A DNA stretch of 64,000 nt. Source: Bacillus thuringiensis. GTDB taxonomy: Bacteria > Bacillota > Bacilli > Bacillales > Bacillaceae_G. The notes beneath the pieces were generated by a model that ran no database searches, was not told the origin of the DNA, and was given only the letters and a program-made list of their open reading frames with translations. The DNA lies in NCBI RefSeq assembly GCF_014932895.1, contig NZ_JACYOF010000004.1, positions 186,001 through 250,000 on the forward strand. The letters run 5' to 3'. This document shows positions 37,433-45,428 of the stretch, piece by piece; positions within the stretch are counted from its first letter, which is position 1; each line of letters opens with the position of its first letter. Both the position numbers and the translations under genes were made by a program.

Positions 37433-38230
37433 CTAGTGAAATTGTTGTTGACCTTGTTGGTTACCCATTTGTTGACCTTGTTGGTTACCCATTTGTTGAC
37501 CTTGTTGGTTACCCATTTGTTGACCTTGTTGGTTACCCATTTGTTGACCTTGTTGGTTACCCATTTGTTGACCTTGTTGGTTACCCATTTGTTGACCTTG
37601 TTGGTTACCCATTTGTTGACCTTGTTGGTTACCCATTTGTTGACCTTGTTGGTTACCCATTTGTTGACCTTGTTGGTTACCCATTTGTTGACCTTGTTGG
37701 TTACCCATTTGTTGACCTTGTTGGTTACCCATTTGTTGACCTTGTTGGTTACCCATTTGTTGACCTTGTTGGTTACCCATTTGTTGACCTTGTTGGTTAC
37801 CCATTTGTTGGCTTTGTTGGTTACCCATTTGTTGACTCACTTGATCAACTTGTGTTTGGGCCTGAGCAATAGCTTGATTGATTTGACTTAATGTTTGATT
37901 AGATTGTAGGTATTGTAATCCTTGGTTTAACGTTTGAATAGCTTGTTGAATAGTTTGCTGTAATTGTTGATCAGCTTGTTGCATTTGTTGTTGAGATTGG
38001 TGACTAAATTGTTGAAGTTGTTGCATTAATTGACTAGCTTGTTGTAATCCTTGTTGGCCACCTATTTGTTGATTTTGTTGTAATCCCTGCTGTTGCCCTT
38101 GAGATGCTTGAGATAAAGATTGATGTAACTGTTGAATTTGATTTTTAAGGCTAGTTAATTCTTGTGAAACTTCTAAATCAGCAGCTTTACGTGCTACAGC
38201 TTCAACTTTTTTCTCAGTTCGTTTATCCAT
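37433..38230 (-). CDS. Gln-rich protein with sixteen octapeptide repeats
   Basis: 265 aa. N-terminal charged helix (MDKRTEKKVEAVARKAADLE), then a Gln/Leu-rich coiled-coil-like region (about 30-130), then sixteen QQMGNQQG octapeptides and a QQQFH end. GGAGGAG lies before ATG 38230; the upstream in-frame ATG is rejected. No signal peptide or membrane segment. Composition suggests a spore-surface or self-associating scaffold protein; unproven. The + strand frames across the repeat are also open because the unit is 24 bp, but they have no ribosome site. Confidence 0.75.
   Translation of the reverse strand: MDKRTEKKVEAVARKAADLEVSQELTSLKNQIQQLHQSLSQASQGQQQGLQQNQQIGGQQGLQQASQLMQQLQQFSHQSQQQMQQADQQLQQTIQQAIQTLNQGLQYLQSNQTLSQINQAIAQAQTQVDQVSQQMGNQQSQQMGNQQGQQMGNQQGQQMGNQQGQQMGNQQGQQMGNQQGQQMGNQQGQQMGNQQGQQMGNQQGQQMGNQQGQQMGNQQGQQMGNQQGQQMGNQQGQQMGNQQGQQMGNQQGQQMGNQQGQQQFH
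37441..37838. repeat. Tandem repeat, 16 x 24 bp
   Basis: Unit GTTGACCTTGTTGGTTACCCATTT. ACCCAT recurs exactly every 24 bp from 37463 to 37823 (16 times). Units are identical in DNA except the last one or two towards 37838 (GGCTTTG instead of GACCTTG). DNA-level identity points to recent expansion. Confidence 0.95.
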
Positions 38231-38272
38231 GTTTAACTCCTCCTTTTTTACCCACATAATAGTGTGGAACAT

Positions 38273-38763
38273 TTTTATAATGTACAGATTCTTGTTTTTA
38301 ATACTAAAAATAATTTAGAGAATGAGGAAGAGAGGTATACAGATATATTTTAAAATTGTAAATAGGACAAGCGGAATAGCTTGTCCTAAAGGGAGGGGAA
38401 TTCTTTAAAACAATTAAGTAGATTCGATTAGTAAATAGATTCCCAGATAGTATGCTTCAAATTAAAAAGGCTATACAAAAATAGCAGGCAAAGATTCTTT
38501 GCCTGCCTGTGGGTCGAATGAGGTCATCAATTTTGATAAATTGCTTTCTCATTACAAAAAGAGTGAAGCCGTTAGTTTGTACGGCTTAAAAATAGTGTGT
38601 GTAGTGTTCGAAGGTTTATTCAAAAAAATTAAAAAAGTATTTTAAAGTAGCGCTATTAATAAGTTGGTCCCTTAGAGGTTTGTGTAGAGCACATTGTAAT
38701 ATATGTGGATTATTTATTAATGTGCAAATTTCTAATAAAAATTTCATTTTGTAGAAAAGGGGA
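38273..38763. other. Gene-free stretch with three hairpins
   Basis: No supported ORF. Hairpins at 38364-38387 (AGGACAAGC/GCTTGTCCT), 38484-38506 (GCAGGCAAAG/CTTTGCCTGC, perfect) and 38567-38586 (AGCCGT/ACGGCT). Confidence 0.55.
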
Positions 38764-38769
38764 ATGGAT

Positions 38770-39024
38770 ATGGATATGTGTAGTACTCTAGATGTCCTAC
38801 AGGATGCACTAGATTTATTGATGACAGAGTGTAGAATTTGGATGTATGTAGTACCGCATACTAATCAAAGAGGGTTTAGTACTGACAAAGAATATTTTTT
38901 CAATCGCGAAGACTTCAAGATGTTTAGAACACCAGATGAAGTAGGTGTAGCTGTGAAAAATGATATAGGAACGTTCGAGCATTTTAGCTACAGTGAATTC
39001 TTATCATTCTTCGATCGTAAATGA
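38770..39024 (+). CDS. Hypothetical protein, 84 aa
   Basis: Soluble, aromatic-rich (LLMTECRIWMYVVPHTNQR, FRTPDEVGVAVKNDIGTFEH). No family recognised. AAAGGGG at 38756-38762 fits ATG 38770 (7-base spacing) better than ATG 38764 or 38776. A TAACTGCT-type hairpin follows 4 bases after the stop. Confidence 0.5.
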   Translation: MDMCSTLDVLQDALDLLMTECRIWMYVVPHTNQRGFSTDKEYFFNREDFKMFRTPDEVGVAVKNDIGTFEHFSYSEFLSFFDRK

Positions 39025-39027
39025 AAA

Positions 39028-39051
39028 AGCAGCTAGCAAAAGCTAACTGCT
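39028..39051. repeat. AGCAGCTAGC-type hairpin after the 84 aa gene
   Basis: AGCAGCTAGCAAAAGCTAACTGCT directly behind a gene, a terminator position. The 28 bp motif follows at 39093-39120. Confidence 0.75.
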
Positions 39052-39216
39052 CGGCCCTCGGGTATGAAGGGAATAAGAAACTGTATTTCACATTATTGAC
39101 GGAATATTGAGTTTTATTCAGGGAGGTAGATATTCATAATTTTTAAATAAACGATAATATCTATGTAATACATGGAATATTTAAAGTTTATAAGAGCGAA
39201 AGGAGGTATAGGTGGT

Positions 39217-39678
39217 ATGAAAAAAAAGAATACCAGGATAGTTAGGGTATTTATAGCAAGTCCATTTTTTAATGATGAACAACTTAACAGGATAAAGAGA
39301 CTAGAAAATGCGCTTAGTAACAATCCTTTTGTTGCAGATATTTTTTCAGCTAGGTTTTATCAACATGAACATTTAACTTTTGGATCTATGGAGTGGAGAA
39401 CTGTAGTTTTTCATAACGATTTAAAATATTTAAGAAGATCGGATGTAGTAGTGGCAATTCATGATTTTGTGAATGGATGTGTAGATAGTGGCACCGCTTT
39501 TGAAATTGGTTACGCATATGCATTCCAAAAGCCTATTATTTTGATAAAAGAAAAAGAAAGTATACCTAATCTTATGTTAGTTGAAAGCTTACATGCCTAT
39601 CTGACAAATATAGAAGATATTGTGACGTATGATTTCATTAATATGCCACGTATTCCATATAAAGGGCCGCTGGTGTGA
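39217..39678 (+). CDS. Nucleoside 2-deoxyribosyltransferase-like protein
   Basis: 153 aa. N-terminal VRVFIASPFFNDEQLNRIKR, Asp in DVVVAIHDFVNGCVDSGTAFEIGYAYAF with the catalytic glutamate, and QKPIILIKE: the PF05014 fold. Family members exchange bases between deoxynucleosides or hydrolyse deoxynucleotides. ATG 39217 follows GAAAGGAGGT; ATG 39172 is rejected for lack of a site. Often phage-linked, which fits this region. Confidence 0.82.
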   Translation: MKKKNTRIVRVFIASPFFNDEQLNRIKRLENALSNNPFVADIFSARFYQHEHLTFGSMEWRTVVFHNDLKYLRRSDVVVAIHDFVNGCVDSGTAFEIGYAYAFQKPIILIKEKESIPNLMLVESLHAYLTNIEDIVTYDFINMPRIPYKGPLV

Positions 39679-39682
39679 ATTT

Positions 39683-39721
39683 TTCCAGTCTCTTAGATGT
39701 ATCAAGAGACTGGTTTATTTA
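39683..39721 (+). terminator. Rho-independent terminator
   Basis: CCAGTCTCTT / AAGAGACTGG perfect stem followed by TTTATTT. Confidence 0.88.
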
Positions 39722-39770
39722 ATAAAAACTCAACAAAATAATCCTTTTAGAAGAAAGTGAGGTTAGGAGA

Positions 39771-39857
39771 ATGGCTAATTTAAAGAAACGGAAAACAAGA
39801 AAAGCTATTGCTCGGCGCACAAAGGATTTTGAAAAATATAGAGTCGAAAAAGCTTAG
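39771..39857 (+). CDS. Tiny basic peptide, 28 aa
   Basis: MANLKKRKTRKAIARRTKDF and eight more residues; 12 Lys/Arg in 28. AGTGAGGTTAGGAGA gives a good ribosome site. Too short to place in a family; could be a phage-remnant small protein. Confidence 0.5.
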   Translation: MANLKKRKTRKAIARRTKDFEKYRVEKA

Positions 39858-39908
39858 AGAAACATCTTTGTACAAGCTGGTATTTTAAAGTGAAAGCAAA
39901 CAGAATAT

Positions 39909-39951
39909 AGTCCGGCTAGAAAACTAGAGGACACCAATTCATTAAGGCAGC
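39909..39951 (+). repeat. 43 bp repeat, copy A
   Basis: Starts AGTCCGGCTAGAAAACTAGA and ends GCAGC. Copy B at 46380-46422 differs at two positions. Here it directly abuts the endolysin remnant. Confidence 0.8.
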
Positions 39952-40170
39952 TATGTAGGGAAGCGTGTTGTTTCAAAAGTTAACAATCTACGTTCCTATG
40001 ACGCCCCATCTTGGCAAGATAAAGACGTGGCTGGTTCTGTAAATGCAGGATTAGGATTTACGATTGATGCAAAGGTAGCTGTCAATGGATCGTCACAATA
40101 TAAAGTACACAACAGCAAAGGTAAAACATACTATGTAACAGCAAATGAAGCCTATGTGTATGTGAAGTAG
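39952..40170 (+). pseudogene. C-terminal fragment of a phage endolysin (amidase)
   Basis: Open frame without a start: YVGKRVVSKVNNLRSYDAPS, then WQDKDVAGSVNAGLGFTIDA and YKVHNSKGKTYYVTANEAYVYVK. This is the SH3-like wall-binding C-terminus of N-acetylmuramoyl-L-alanine amidases of B. cereus phages. The catalytic part is missing, so it is a prophage remnant. Confidence 0.8.
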
Positions 40171-40173
40171 AAA

Positions 40174-40211
40174 AGAGGGTCTGCTCAACTAAGAGTAGAC
40201 CCTCTTTTTTA
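40174..40211. terminator. Bidirectional terminator
   Basis: AGAGGGTCTGCTC / GAGTAGACCCTCT stem with T6, between the endolysin scrap and the DUF2691 gene. Confidence 0.88.
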
Positions 40212-40227
40212 TTTAATTCATGTTGGA

Positions 40228-40695
40228 TTAAAACGTCCCACTATTATTTTCTGTTAAATACTTGGTATCTATATAACCAAGATCCTGAACATGTTGGTAT
40301 AACGTCTGTAATAAATCTTTGTCTTTGCATAAAATACTAATATCAAAACCATCAACTATACTTAATACAAATTCACAATCAGTGTTAATAAAGTCTGCAG
40401 CTGTAAGTATTCGTGTTGGAATACTCTTTCTTATTTCAGGAAAAGCACATATTGTTAAGAAGATTAAATAGTAATTTTTATTTTTAAAGGTTTGCTCTAA
40501 ATTATCTCCAGTTATGAAATGTTCTTTATCGAGCAATGATTCAAATGTAAAGTTACCAGAAGAATCTTTTAGGTATATCTCGGCAGCATTTATTTGCCAC
40601 ATGTAATTTTGAAAATCAAAAGGTTTTAATAAACTCAATATGGATAAATCAAAATTTTCATTTTCTGGAGAGTGAAAATGTATTCCTATATTCAT
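40228..40695 (-). CDS. DUF2691-like protein
   Basis: 155 aa soluble protein. MNIGIHFHSPENENFD, then LLKPFDFQNYMWQINAAEIY and SGNFTFESLL, the pattern of DUF2691 proteins of bacilli, function unknown. AAAGGAGA lies 9 bases before the ATG. Confidence 0.65.
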   Translation of the reverse strand: MNIGIHFHSPENENFDLSILSLLKPFDFQNYMWQINAAEIYLKDSSGNFTFESLLDKEHFITGDNLEQTFKNKNYYLIFLTICAFPEIRKSIPTRILTAADFINTDCEFVLSIVDGFDISILCKDKDLLQTLYQHVQDLGYIDTKYLTENNSGTF

Positions 40696-40753
40696 ATTAT
40701 AATAATCTCCTTTCTTTTATCATTTTATCTGCCTTAAATTCCTTGTCTACCTT

Positions 40754-40849
40754 TCAAAACTCAGCTTGTGTAAGTCCATATGTCTCTGATGTACAAGCTG
40801 ATAATAACATGATAGGTAAAGCTAATGTTACGAGTCTCTTTGCTTTCAT
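40754..40849 (-). pseudogene. N-terminal remnant of a lipoprotein
   Basis: 31 codons: MKAKRLVTLALPIMLLSACT then SETYGLTQAEF-stop. A complete signal with lipobox LSAC but almost no mature part. The signal resembles that of the 184 aa lipoprotein just upstream on the same strand, so it is probably a truncated paralogue. Confidence 0.6.
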
Positions 40850-40906
40850 TTTTCTATTACCCCTTATTCAGTTGAATGATTGTATGTATAATTACAAGTT
40901 ACTCTA

Positions 40907-41461
40907 TTACTTTGTATGTTTTTCCATTTGCTTATCAAGTGCTTTGGCATAAGCATCCTTAGTTTCCTGAGTTAACTTATAAATTGCTTCTTTCCACTGC
41001 TCTCCATCTACACCTGACATATATGGAGCGCTTTTTAATATAGCTAGTTGAATCTCCTGTCCATCTTCTTTATTAGCGTCTTGTATTAACTTTGTTCCTT
41101 TTCTTGCATCTGTTACTCCTTCTTGTATGAGTCTATGAATGTCTTTGTATTTATCAGGTACTTTTATGTTCTCCATACGGTCTAAGGCTTCAACCATACC
41201 GTCTGCTGTTTTGAATACATCTTTATACCCCTTATTATTCTTTGTAGCTTCTCCTAGTTTTAACATTATTAAATCCTTCTTGTATTGAAATTCTACCAGT
41301 TGCTCACAAATATAATACGGATACTGTTTTTCAGATATTACTGTTTTCGACATTGTTTTACTAGTTTGCTCAGTCTTAGGAGTAGAATCTTTATCTCCTA
41401 ACCCACAACCGAACAATAATAGAACTGGAACTGTTAATGCTATGAGTTTCGTTGATTTCAT
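40907..41461 (-). CDS. Lipoprotein, 184 aa
   Basis: Signal MKSTKLIALTVPVLLLFGC with lipobox at 16-19. The mature protein is mostly helical (YYICEQLVEFQYKKDLIMLK through AYAKALDKQMEK), of the DUF7018-like type seen in the B. cereus group. AAAAGGAGAA before the ATG. Function unknown. Confidence 0.7.
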   Translation of the reverse strand: MKSTKLIALTVPVLLLFGCGLGDKDSTPKTEQTSKTMSKTVISEKQYPYYICEQLVEFQYKKDLIMLKLGEATKNNKGYKDVFKTADGMVEALDRMENIKVPDKYKDIHRLIQEGVTDARKGTKLIQDANKEDGQEIQLAILKSAPYMSGVDGEQWKEAIYKLTQETKDAYAKALDKQMEKHTK

Positions 41462-41518
41462 TATAAATTCTCCTTTTAGAAAGTATTGTAATTAATTAAC
41501 ATATTGTACCATAACATA

Positions 41519-41560
41519 AATTATAAATATTAGATATATGTATATCTAATATTTATAATT
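41519..41560. repeat. Perfect 20+20 bp AT palindrome
   Basis: AATTATAAATATTAGATATA, a 2-base TG centre, and the exact reverse complement. 100% A/T in the arms and no T run, lying 58 bases upstream of the lipoprotein start. A cruciform-prone site. Confidence 0.9.
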
Positions 41561-41660
41561 ATAGTTGAATTCATCTATTGTATTAATGAAGAATATGATA
41601 TAAATGCTTGGAAAAATAATCAGTATATTAAGAAGGAATGTGTGAATTATCTAGACAAAA

Positions 41661-41699
41661 AAGTGTTAGCAAGTTTGCAAACGAACTTGCTAACACTTA
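41661..41699. terminator. Strong bidirectional hairpin
   Basis: AAGTGTTAGCAAGTT / AACTTGCTAACACTT perfect 15-bp stem, 8-base loop. Confidence 0.8.
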
Positions 41700-41798
41700 T
41701 ACAAAATAGACATAAATTATCGCTGATATGTCATCCTCAATAATAGCCATAATCAATTAGAACACACTAATACGAAATGCTCATAAAATCATTCTTAA

Positions 41799-41877
41799 TA
41801 TCAAGAATATAAGATGATAAGTCAAACAAACATTAATATAAAAACGTTTGTTTGACTTATTTTTATGGAATGCAAAC
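41799..41877. repeat. 79 bp att-like copy 2
   Basis: Same length and order as 33269-33347, with a perfect 11-bp inverted repeat GTCAAACAAAC/GTTTGTTTGAC. The neighbouring sequence to the right is again integrase 3' DNA. Confidence 0.65.
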
Positions 41878-42027
41878 CTTTCACTGATAATTTTTGGATT
41901 AACTCCTTGTTTCAATAGAAAGGTTGCATGTCGTTCTAATGAAGTGTTTTCTGAAAGTTGCTCTTTTTTACAACCATTCCAAACTCATTACAATTAATTA
42001 AATCAAAATCTGGATAAGCAGAGCCAA
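41878..42027 (-). pseudogene. Second integrase remnant
   Basis: Matches 33472-33660 of the first integrase (ISERLGHTD region and upstream) but with an internal deletion around the HDLRHTHA block and lacking the last ~40 codons. Same orientation as copy 1. Confidence 0.8.
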
Positions 42028-42029
42028 GT

Positions 42030-42266
42030 GTTAAAAAAGCAATTTATCACGGTCATGGATTTCAACCTTCACATTGCCTGGGAGAAGAGAACGGAAATAC
42101 TTATAAATTAGAGGGGGCGGGACATTATCTATTATGTAGCGATTATAGCGTATGAGCTGGGATATACGTTATAAGATATTGTTGAAATGAATATTGTAAA
42201 ATTAGGTAAAAGATATCCGGATGGATTTAGTCGAGAGGCTAGTCAAAAACGTGTTGATGTGAAGTA
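42030..42266 (+). pseudogene. MazG-like pyrophosphohydrolase remnant
   Basis: First frame VKKAIYHGHGFQP, later in another frame IVAIIAYELGYTL-stop-DIVEMNIVKLGKRYPDGFSRE. This is the C-terminal half of MazG-type NTP pyrophosphohydrolases often found in Bacillus phages. Frameshift and nonsense codon make it dead. Confidence 0.75.
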
Positions 42267-42339
42267 AGACCAAATTTGAATTTTGTATAGAAATTAAAGA
42301 AGCCTATATTTCAATAGAGTATAGGCAGAGTGACTAAAA

Positions 42340-42843
42340 TTAATCGGTTATTAATTTTGAATAAATATTTAAATCGATAAGCTTCCCAGTTGATTTTTCG
42401 CTCTTTCTTAGAGTTCCTTCAAAAGTGAATTGTAATTTTTGTAATACTTTTATGGAGTTCACATTTTCAGATTCAACTTTTGCTTCAACGTGATTTAGTT
42501 CTAGATGTGTAAAAGCGTAATCTAATAAAGCAGAAATCGCTTCAGGAGCATATCCTTTGCCCCAAAATGCTTTCGAAATATCATAACCAATCTCAGTTTT
42601 GGAGTTTTCGAAATCTAAGGAATTATAACCACATGAACCGATAATTTGATTAGATTCTTTTTCGATAATAGTAAAACGTAGAGCTTTATTATTTTGAGCA
42701 AGTTCATTGAGAAAATGAATCATATCTTTCGCTTGGTTTTCATCAGTGAAATTACTTATATTCATGAATTTTGTAACAGCAGGATCAGACCATATTTTAA
42801 ACATGTTTAATGAATCAGATTCCTTCATTTGTCTTAAATGCAT
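42340..42843 (-). CDS. RimJ/RimL-type N-acetyltransferase
   Basis: 167 aa GNAT: HLRQMKESDSLNMFKIWSDP, GYDISKAFWGKGYAPEAISA (CoA loop), VESENVNSIKVLQKLQF. The only good ribosome site, GGAGGT at 42877-42882, points to a TTG start giving LITELHTK in another frame, the usual RimJ N-terminus. A 1-2 base indel next to 42844 seems to have separated that start from the body. ATG 42843 itself has no ribosome site, so expression may be poor. Confidence 0.75.
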   Translation of the reverse strand: MHLRQMKESDSLNMFKIWSDPAVTKFMNISNFTDENQAKDMIHFLNELAQNNKALRFTIIEKESNQIIGSCGYNSLDFENSKTEIGYDISKAFWGKGYAPEAISALLDYAFTHLELNHVEAKVESENVNSIKVLQKLQFTFEGTLRKSEKSTGKLIDLNIYSKLITD

Positions 42844-43011
42844 TCTTTGTGTGTAATTCTGTAATCAATACTTTTACCTCCGTTATGTTGTTGGGATGGG
42901 TAGATTAAAAATATTGATATCTGCGCATAATTCAGTCCCTTCTGGATTAGTTAACTTTTATTATATAAGAAATTATTAAATTGAACAAAAGCGTTACTTG
43001 AATAGAAAACG

Positions 43012-43042
43012 GCAGCTGAAAATTCAAGGATGAATCAGCTGC
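43012..43042. terminator. GCAGCTGA hairpin
   Basis: GCAGCTGA / TCAGCTGC perfect stem with inner AATTCAAGGATGAAT; 36 bases beyond the stop of the 35 aa gene. Confidence 0.55.
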
Positions 43043-43077
43043 TAATAGAGTAGTTATTAAATCTTATTATTAAGCTT

Positions 43078-43185
43078 TTAATTTAGATTTTTGCTCTTGT
43101 TTCGAGAAGAAATTATACCGAAAATTGCACCAGACATTGCACCGATTAAAGTTGGTAAGAGTATACTCCATGCTGCAAATGACAT
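43078..43185 (-). CDS. Small single-span membrane peptide, 35 aa
   Basis: MSFAAWSILLPTLIGAMSGA, then IFGIISS and a basic RNKSKNLN tail. One hydrophobic helix with GAMSGA (small-xxx-small) packing motif, N-out/C-in by charge. TTAGGAGATATAATT gives a good ribosome site. No family assigned; could be a sporulation small protein or a toxin-like peptide. Confidence 0.6.
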   Translation of the reverse strand: MSFAAWSILLPTLIGAMSGAIFGIISSRNKSKNLN

Positions 43186-43604
43186 AATTATATCTCCTAA
43201 TAATAAAATGTTGTAACTAAACATTTTATTATATATCAATTCAAGGATGCGAGGTAAGGAAATCTTGGGAAATCAAACAAAATAGTTATTGTATCGAAGA
43301 AAAAAACATGCGCATAAATTGCGCATGTATAATAAAAAGCTATGTCTTGTCTATGTAAATATATGATTGGTTTATATAAACAACGAGTATATTGGAACAA
43401 AATGGTTATTTGTTAACAAGTATAAAGAGCGCCCTGGAGAGCGCTCTTCCACCCAAACTTACATTGAAAAAGAATACACGATATTGTATGCTTATTTTTT
43501 TCTTTGTGTAGTTTTTCAATAAAAAGAGCGCTTTTTAATATGTAATCTTTTATGGTTTCCCATAATCAAAAGTTGTTCGATTTGTTTTTGGATGATATTA
43601 CATT
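43186..43604. other. Gene-free stretch with two GC hairpins
   Basis: No supported ORF. Hairpins at 43307-43329 (ACATGCGCA/TGCGCATGT, perfect) and 43425-43448 (AAGAGCGC/GCGCTCTT, perfect). Confidence 0.55.
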
Positions 43605-43699
43605 TCGGGCTTTTACGGGCAGTTGACCTCCCACTTAACTCCCTCGCATTCGCCGAATTTTGAGGGGGGGAGTCTTACTGCCCGTTAATGCGGGATAAA
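43605..43699 (-). repeat. bcr1 repeat, truncated copy
   Basis: Keeps the TTTATCCCGC end (ATAAA 43695-43699) through CGGGCTTTTACGGGC; the other ~60 bp are missing. Lies 18 bases from the end of the BcrC pseudogene. Confidence 0.85.
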
Positions 43700-43717
43700 T
43701 TTAAATGTCGGTGTTAA

Positions 43718-44217
43718 CTAATACGAAATTAGTGCTGAAATAATTCCTATTAGAGCACCTGTTACGACATCAAAAGGATAATGAACTCCTACCCAGATAC
43801 GAGAAATAGCTACACAAAATGCAAATACAAGCCATAACCATCCAGTCTTTTTACGAACAAGTCAAAATGAAAAGCAAATTAAAAAAATAGAATCGTATGG
43901 TCGCTAGGAAATGAATTATCTACTGCTTGATCGACAAGTTTATTAACATTAGGAAATACTGCAAATGGTTGATAATTCAAATGCAATTTCTCTGCTAACT
44001 TTCCAATTATTTCAGCAGTTACGAAAGCAACCATTGCTTAAATAATCATCATTTTGTTTTTTCTAGATTGAGTAAACCAATAAGCTAAAATAATTAAACT
44101 TAAAAAATAAACCATATATTCCGCCAAAAATACCATAGTTGAGTTTAGGGACGAATACTGCTTCCCTAAATCATTGATAGCTCGAAAAGCATCAATATTT
44201 AAGTGAGAAAAATCCAT
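43718..44217 (-). pseudogene. bcrC: Undecaprenyl-diphosphatase (BcrC/PAP2), broken
   Basis: Starts MDFSHLNIDAFRAINDLGKQ with a ribosome site AAGGAAAGG. A stop interrupts after SRKNKMMII, and the frame shifts just after the PAP2 motif NSFPSDHTILFF, resuming as KKTGWLWLVFAFCVAISRIW and GVHYPFDVVTGA. BcrC recycles undecaprenyl pyrophosphate and gives bacitracin tolerance; this copy is inactive. Confidence 0.88.
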
Positions 44218-44558
44218 TTAAAAACCTTTCCTTATTTTGTGTCTATAACTTTATTATGTAAAAGAATTTTTAAATGGAGTTTAACAGTTTCTTAACAAAG
44301 AAATTGGCCAAAAAATAAACAACTTAAAGCGAGTATTAGACAGGATTTTAACAAAAATGTTATTTTATAAAAAAAAGAGAAGCGCTTGATCAGGGCGCTC
44401 CTCTTAATGCCAATACACAATACCTATCCAATTATAATGTATATGCGTTAGATATTTAACAATTACTTTTATGGTAAAAATTTCACTTTAATAGAAAGTG
44501 AGACGGTGATAAGCGTTCTTTTTTCTAATTTTTTTAAAAATTTTAATGGTTTTTCAAG
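44218..44558. other. Gene-free stretch
   Basis: AT-rich; a hairpin AAGAGAAGCGC/GCGCTCCTCTT at 44375-44405 is the only structure seen. No supported ORF. Confidence 0.5.
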
Positions 44559-45428
44559 TTATTTTATTAAAATTTCATGTTCTGGTTCTAAATGGATTAG
44601 TATGTGAGCACGATCAAATTGTGTCTTAATATTTTTCTCTATCCGATCACATAATTCATGTGCTGTTTCAATGTTATAGTGAGATGAAACGACAAGATGA
44701 AAATCTATGTATTCAGTTGGACCTGAACGCCTTGAACGAAAATCATGAAACTCAATATATTCATCTTTATAAGATTCTATAATTTCTATGATTTTTTGTT
44801 CTTCTACTGGTAATAAACGTGCATCAATTAATGGGGGAAAGGACTCTTTCATTAATTTGAAGGCTTCAGTCATAATATAAACAGCTAAAATAATTCCGAT
44901 GATTGGGTCTAGGAAATACCATTCCGTTATACTAACTAAAAGTAAGCTAATTGCAACACCTAAAGAAGTGTAAACATCAGTGAGTAAATGTAGTGCATTA
45001 GATTTCATTGCAATAGAATTTGTTTTTTCAGCAGTTTTGTTAACAATTCGTGATACTACAAAATTGATGAGTGCTCCAATCAACATAACAACTATTCCTA
45101 AAAATGGGAGCCGAATTGGTTCGGGGTGTATCAATTTAAGGACACATTCATAAATAATCCAAAAACCAGCTATAAAAATTAGTAATGTTTCGATTGTTCC
45201 AGAAATATTTTCTACTTTTCCATGTCCATAGGGATGTAATTTATCCGCTGGTTTATTTGAAATTCGGACAGAAAAGAAAGCGATGATTGAAGCTAATAAA
45301 TCTAAAGAGGAATGAATGGCTTCGGAAAGAATAGCTACTGAACCAGTAAATATACCAATAACAATTTTTAAAATAACAATAAAAGAGTTACTTAATACTG
45401 ACAAAAAAGCTACTTTTGATGAATTCAT
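44559..45428 (-). CDS. Cation diffusion facilitator transporter
   Basis: 289 aa CDF protein exporting divalent metals by proton exchange. Six membrane segments in 1-205, metal site residues in SEAIHSSLD (segment 2) and HLLTD (segment 5), the HPYGHGKVE loop, then a cytosolic ferredoxin-like domain (206-289; YIDFHLVVSSHYNIETAHEL). The first metal residue is Glu where many zinc CDFs have Asp, so the metal is uncertain (Zn, Fe, Mn or Co). AGGTAGGGGG before the ATG. Confidence 0.9.
   Translation of the reverse strand: MNSSKVAFLSVLSNSFIVILKIVIGIFTGSVAILSEAIHSSLDLLASIIAFFSVRISNKPADKLHPYGHGKVENISGTIETLLIFIAGFWIIYECVLKLIHPEPIRLPFLGIVVMLIGALINFVVSRIVNKTAEKTNSIAMKSNALHLLTDVYTSLGVAISLLLVSITEWYFLDPIIGIILAVYIMTEAFKLMKESFPPLIDARLLPVEEQKIIEIIESYKDEYIEFHDFRSRRSGPTEYIDFHLVVSSHYNIETAHELCDRIEKNIKTQFDRAHILIHLEPEHEILIK

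Noticed and set aside
37441-37838. Regular repeats as a CRISPR array
   Set aside because: Units are contiguous 24-mers with no spacers and no cas genes nearby.
37378-37891. Long + strand ORFs across the 24 bp repeat (VDLVGYPF and LLTLLVTHL repeats)
   Set aside because: They are open only because 24 is a multiple of 3; no ribosome sites, and the minus-strand frame has a good one and a sensible N-terminus.
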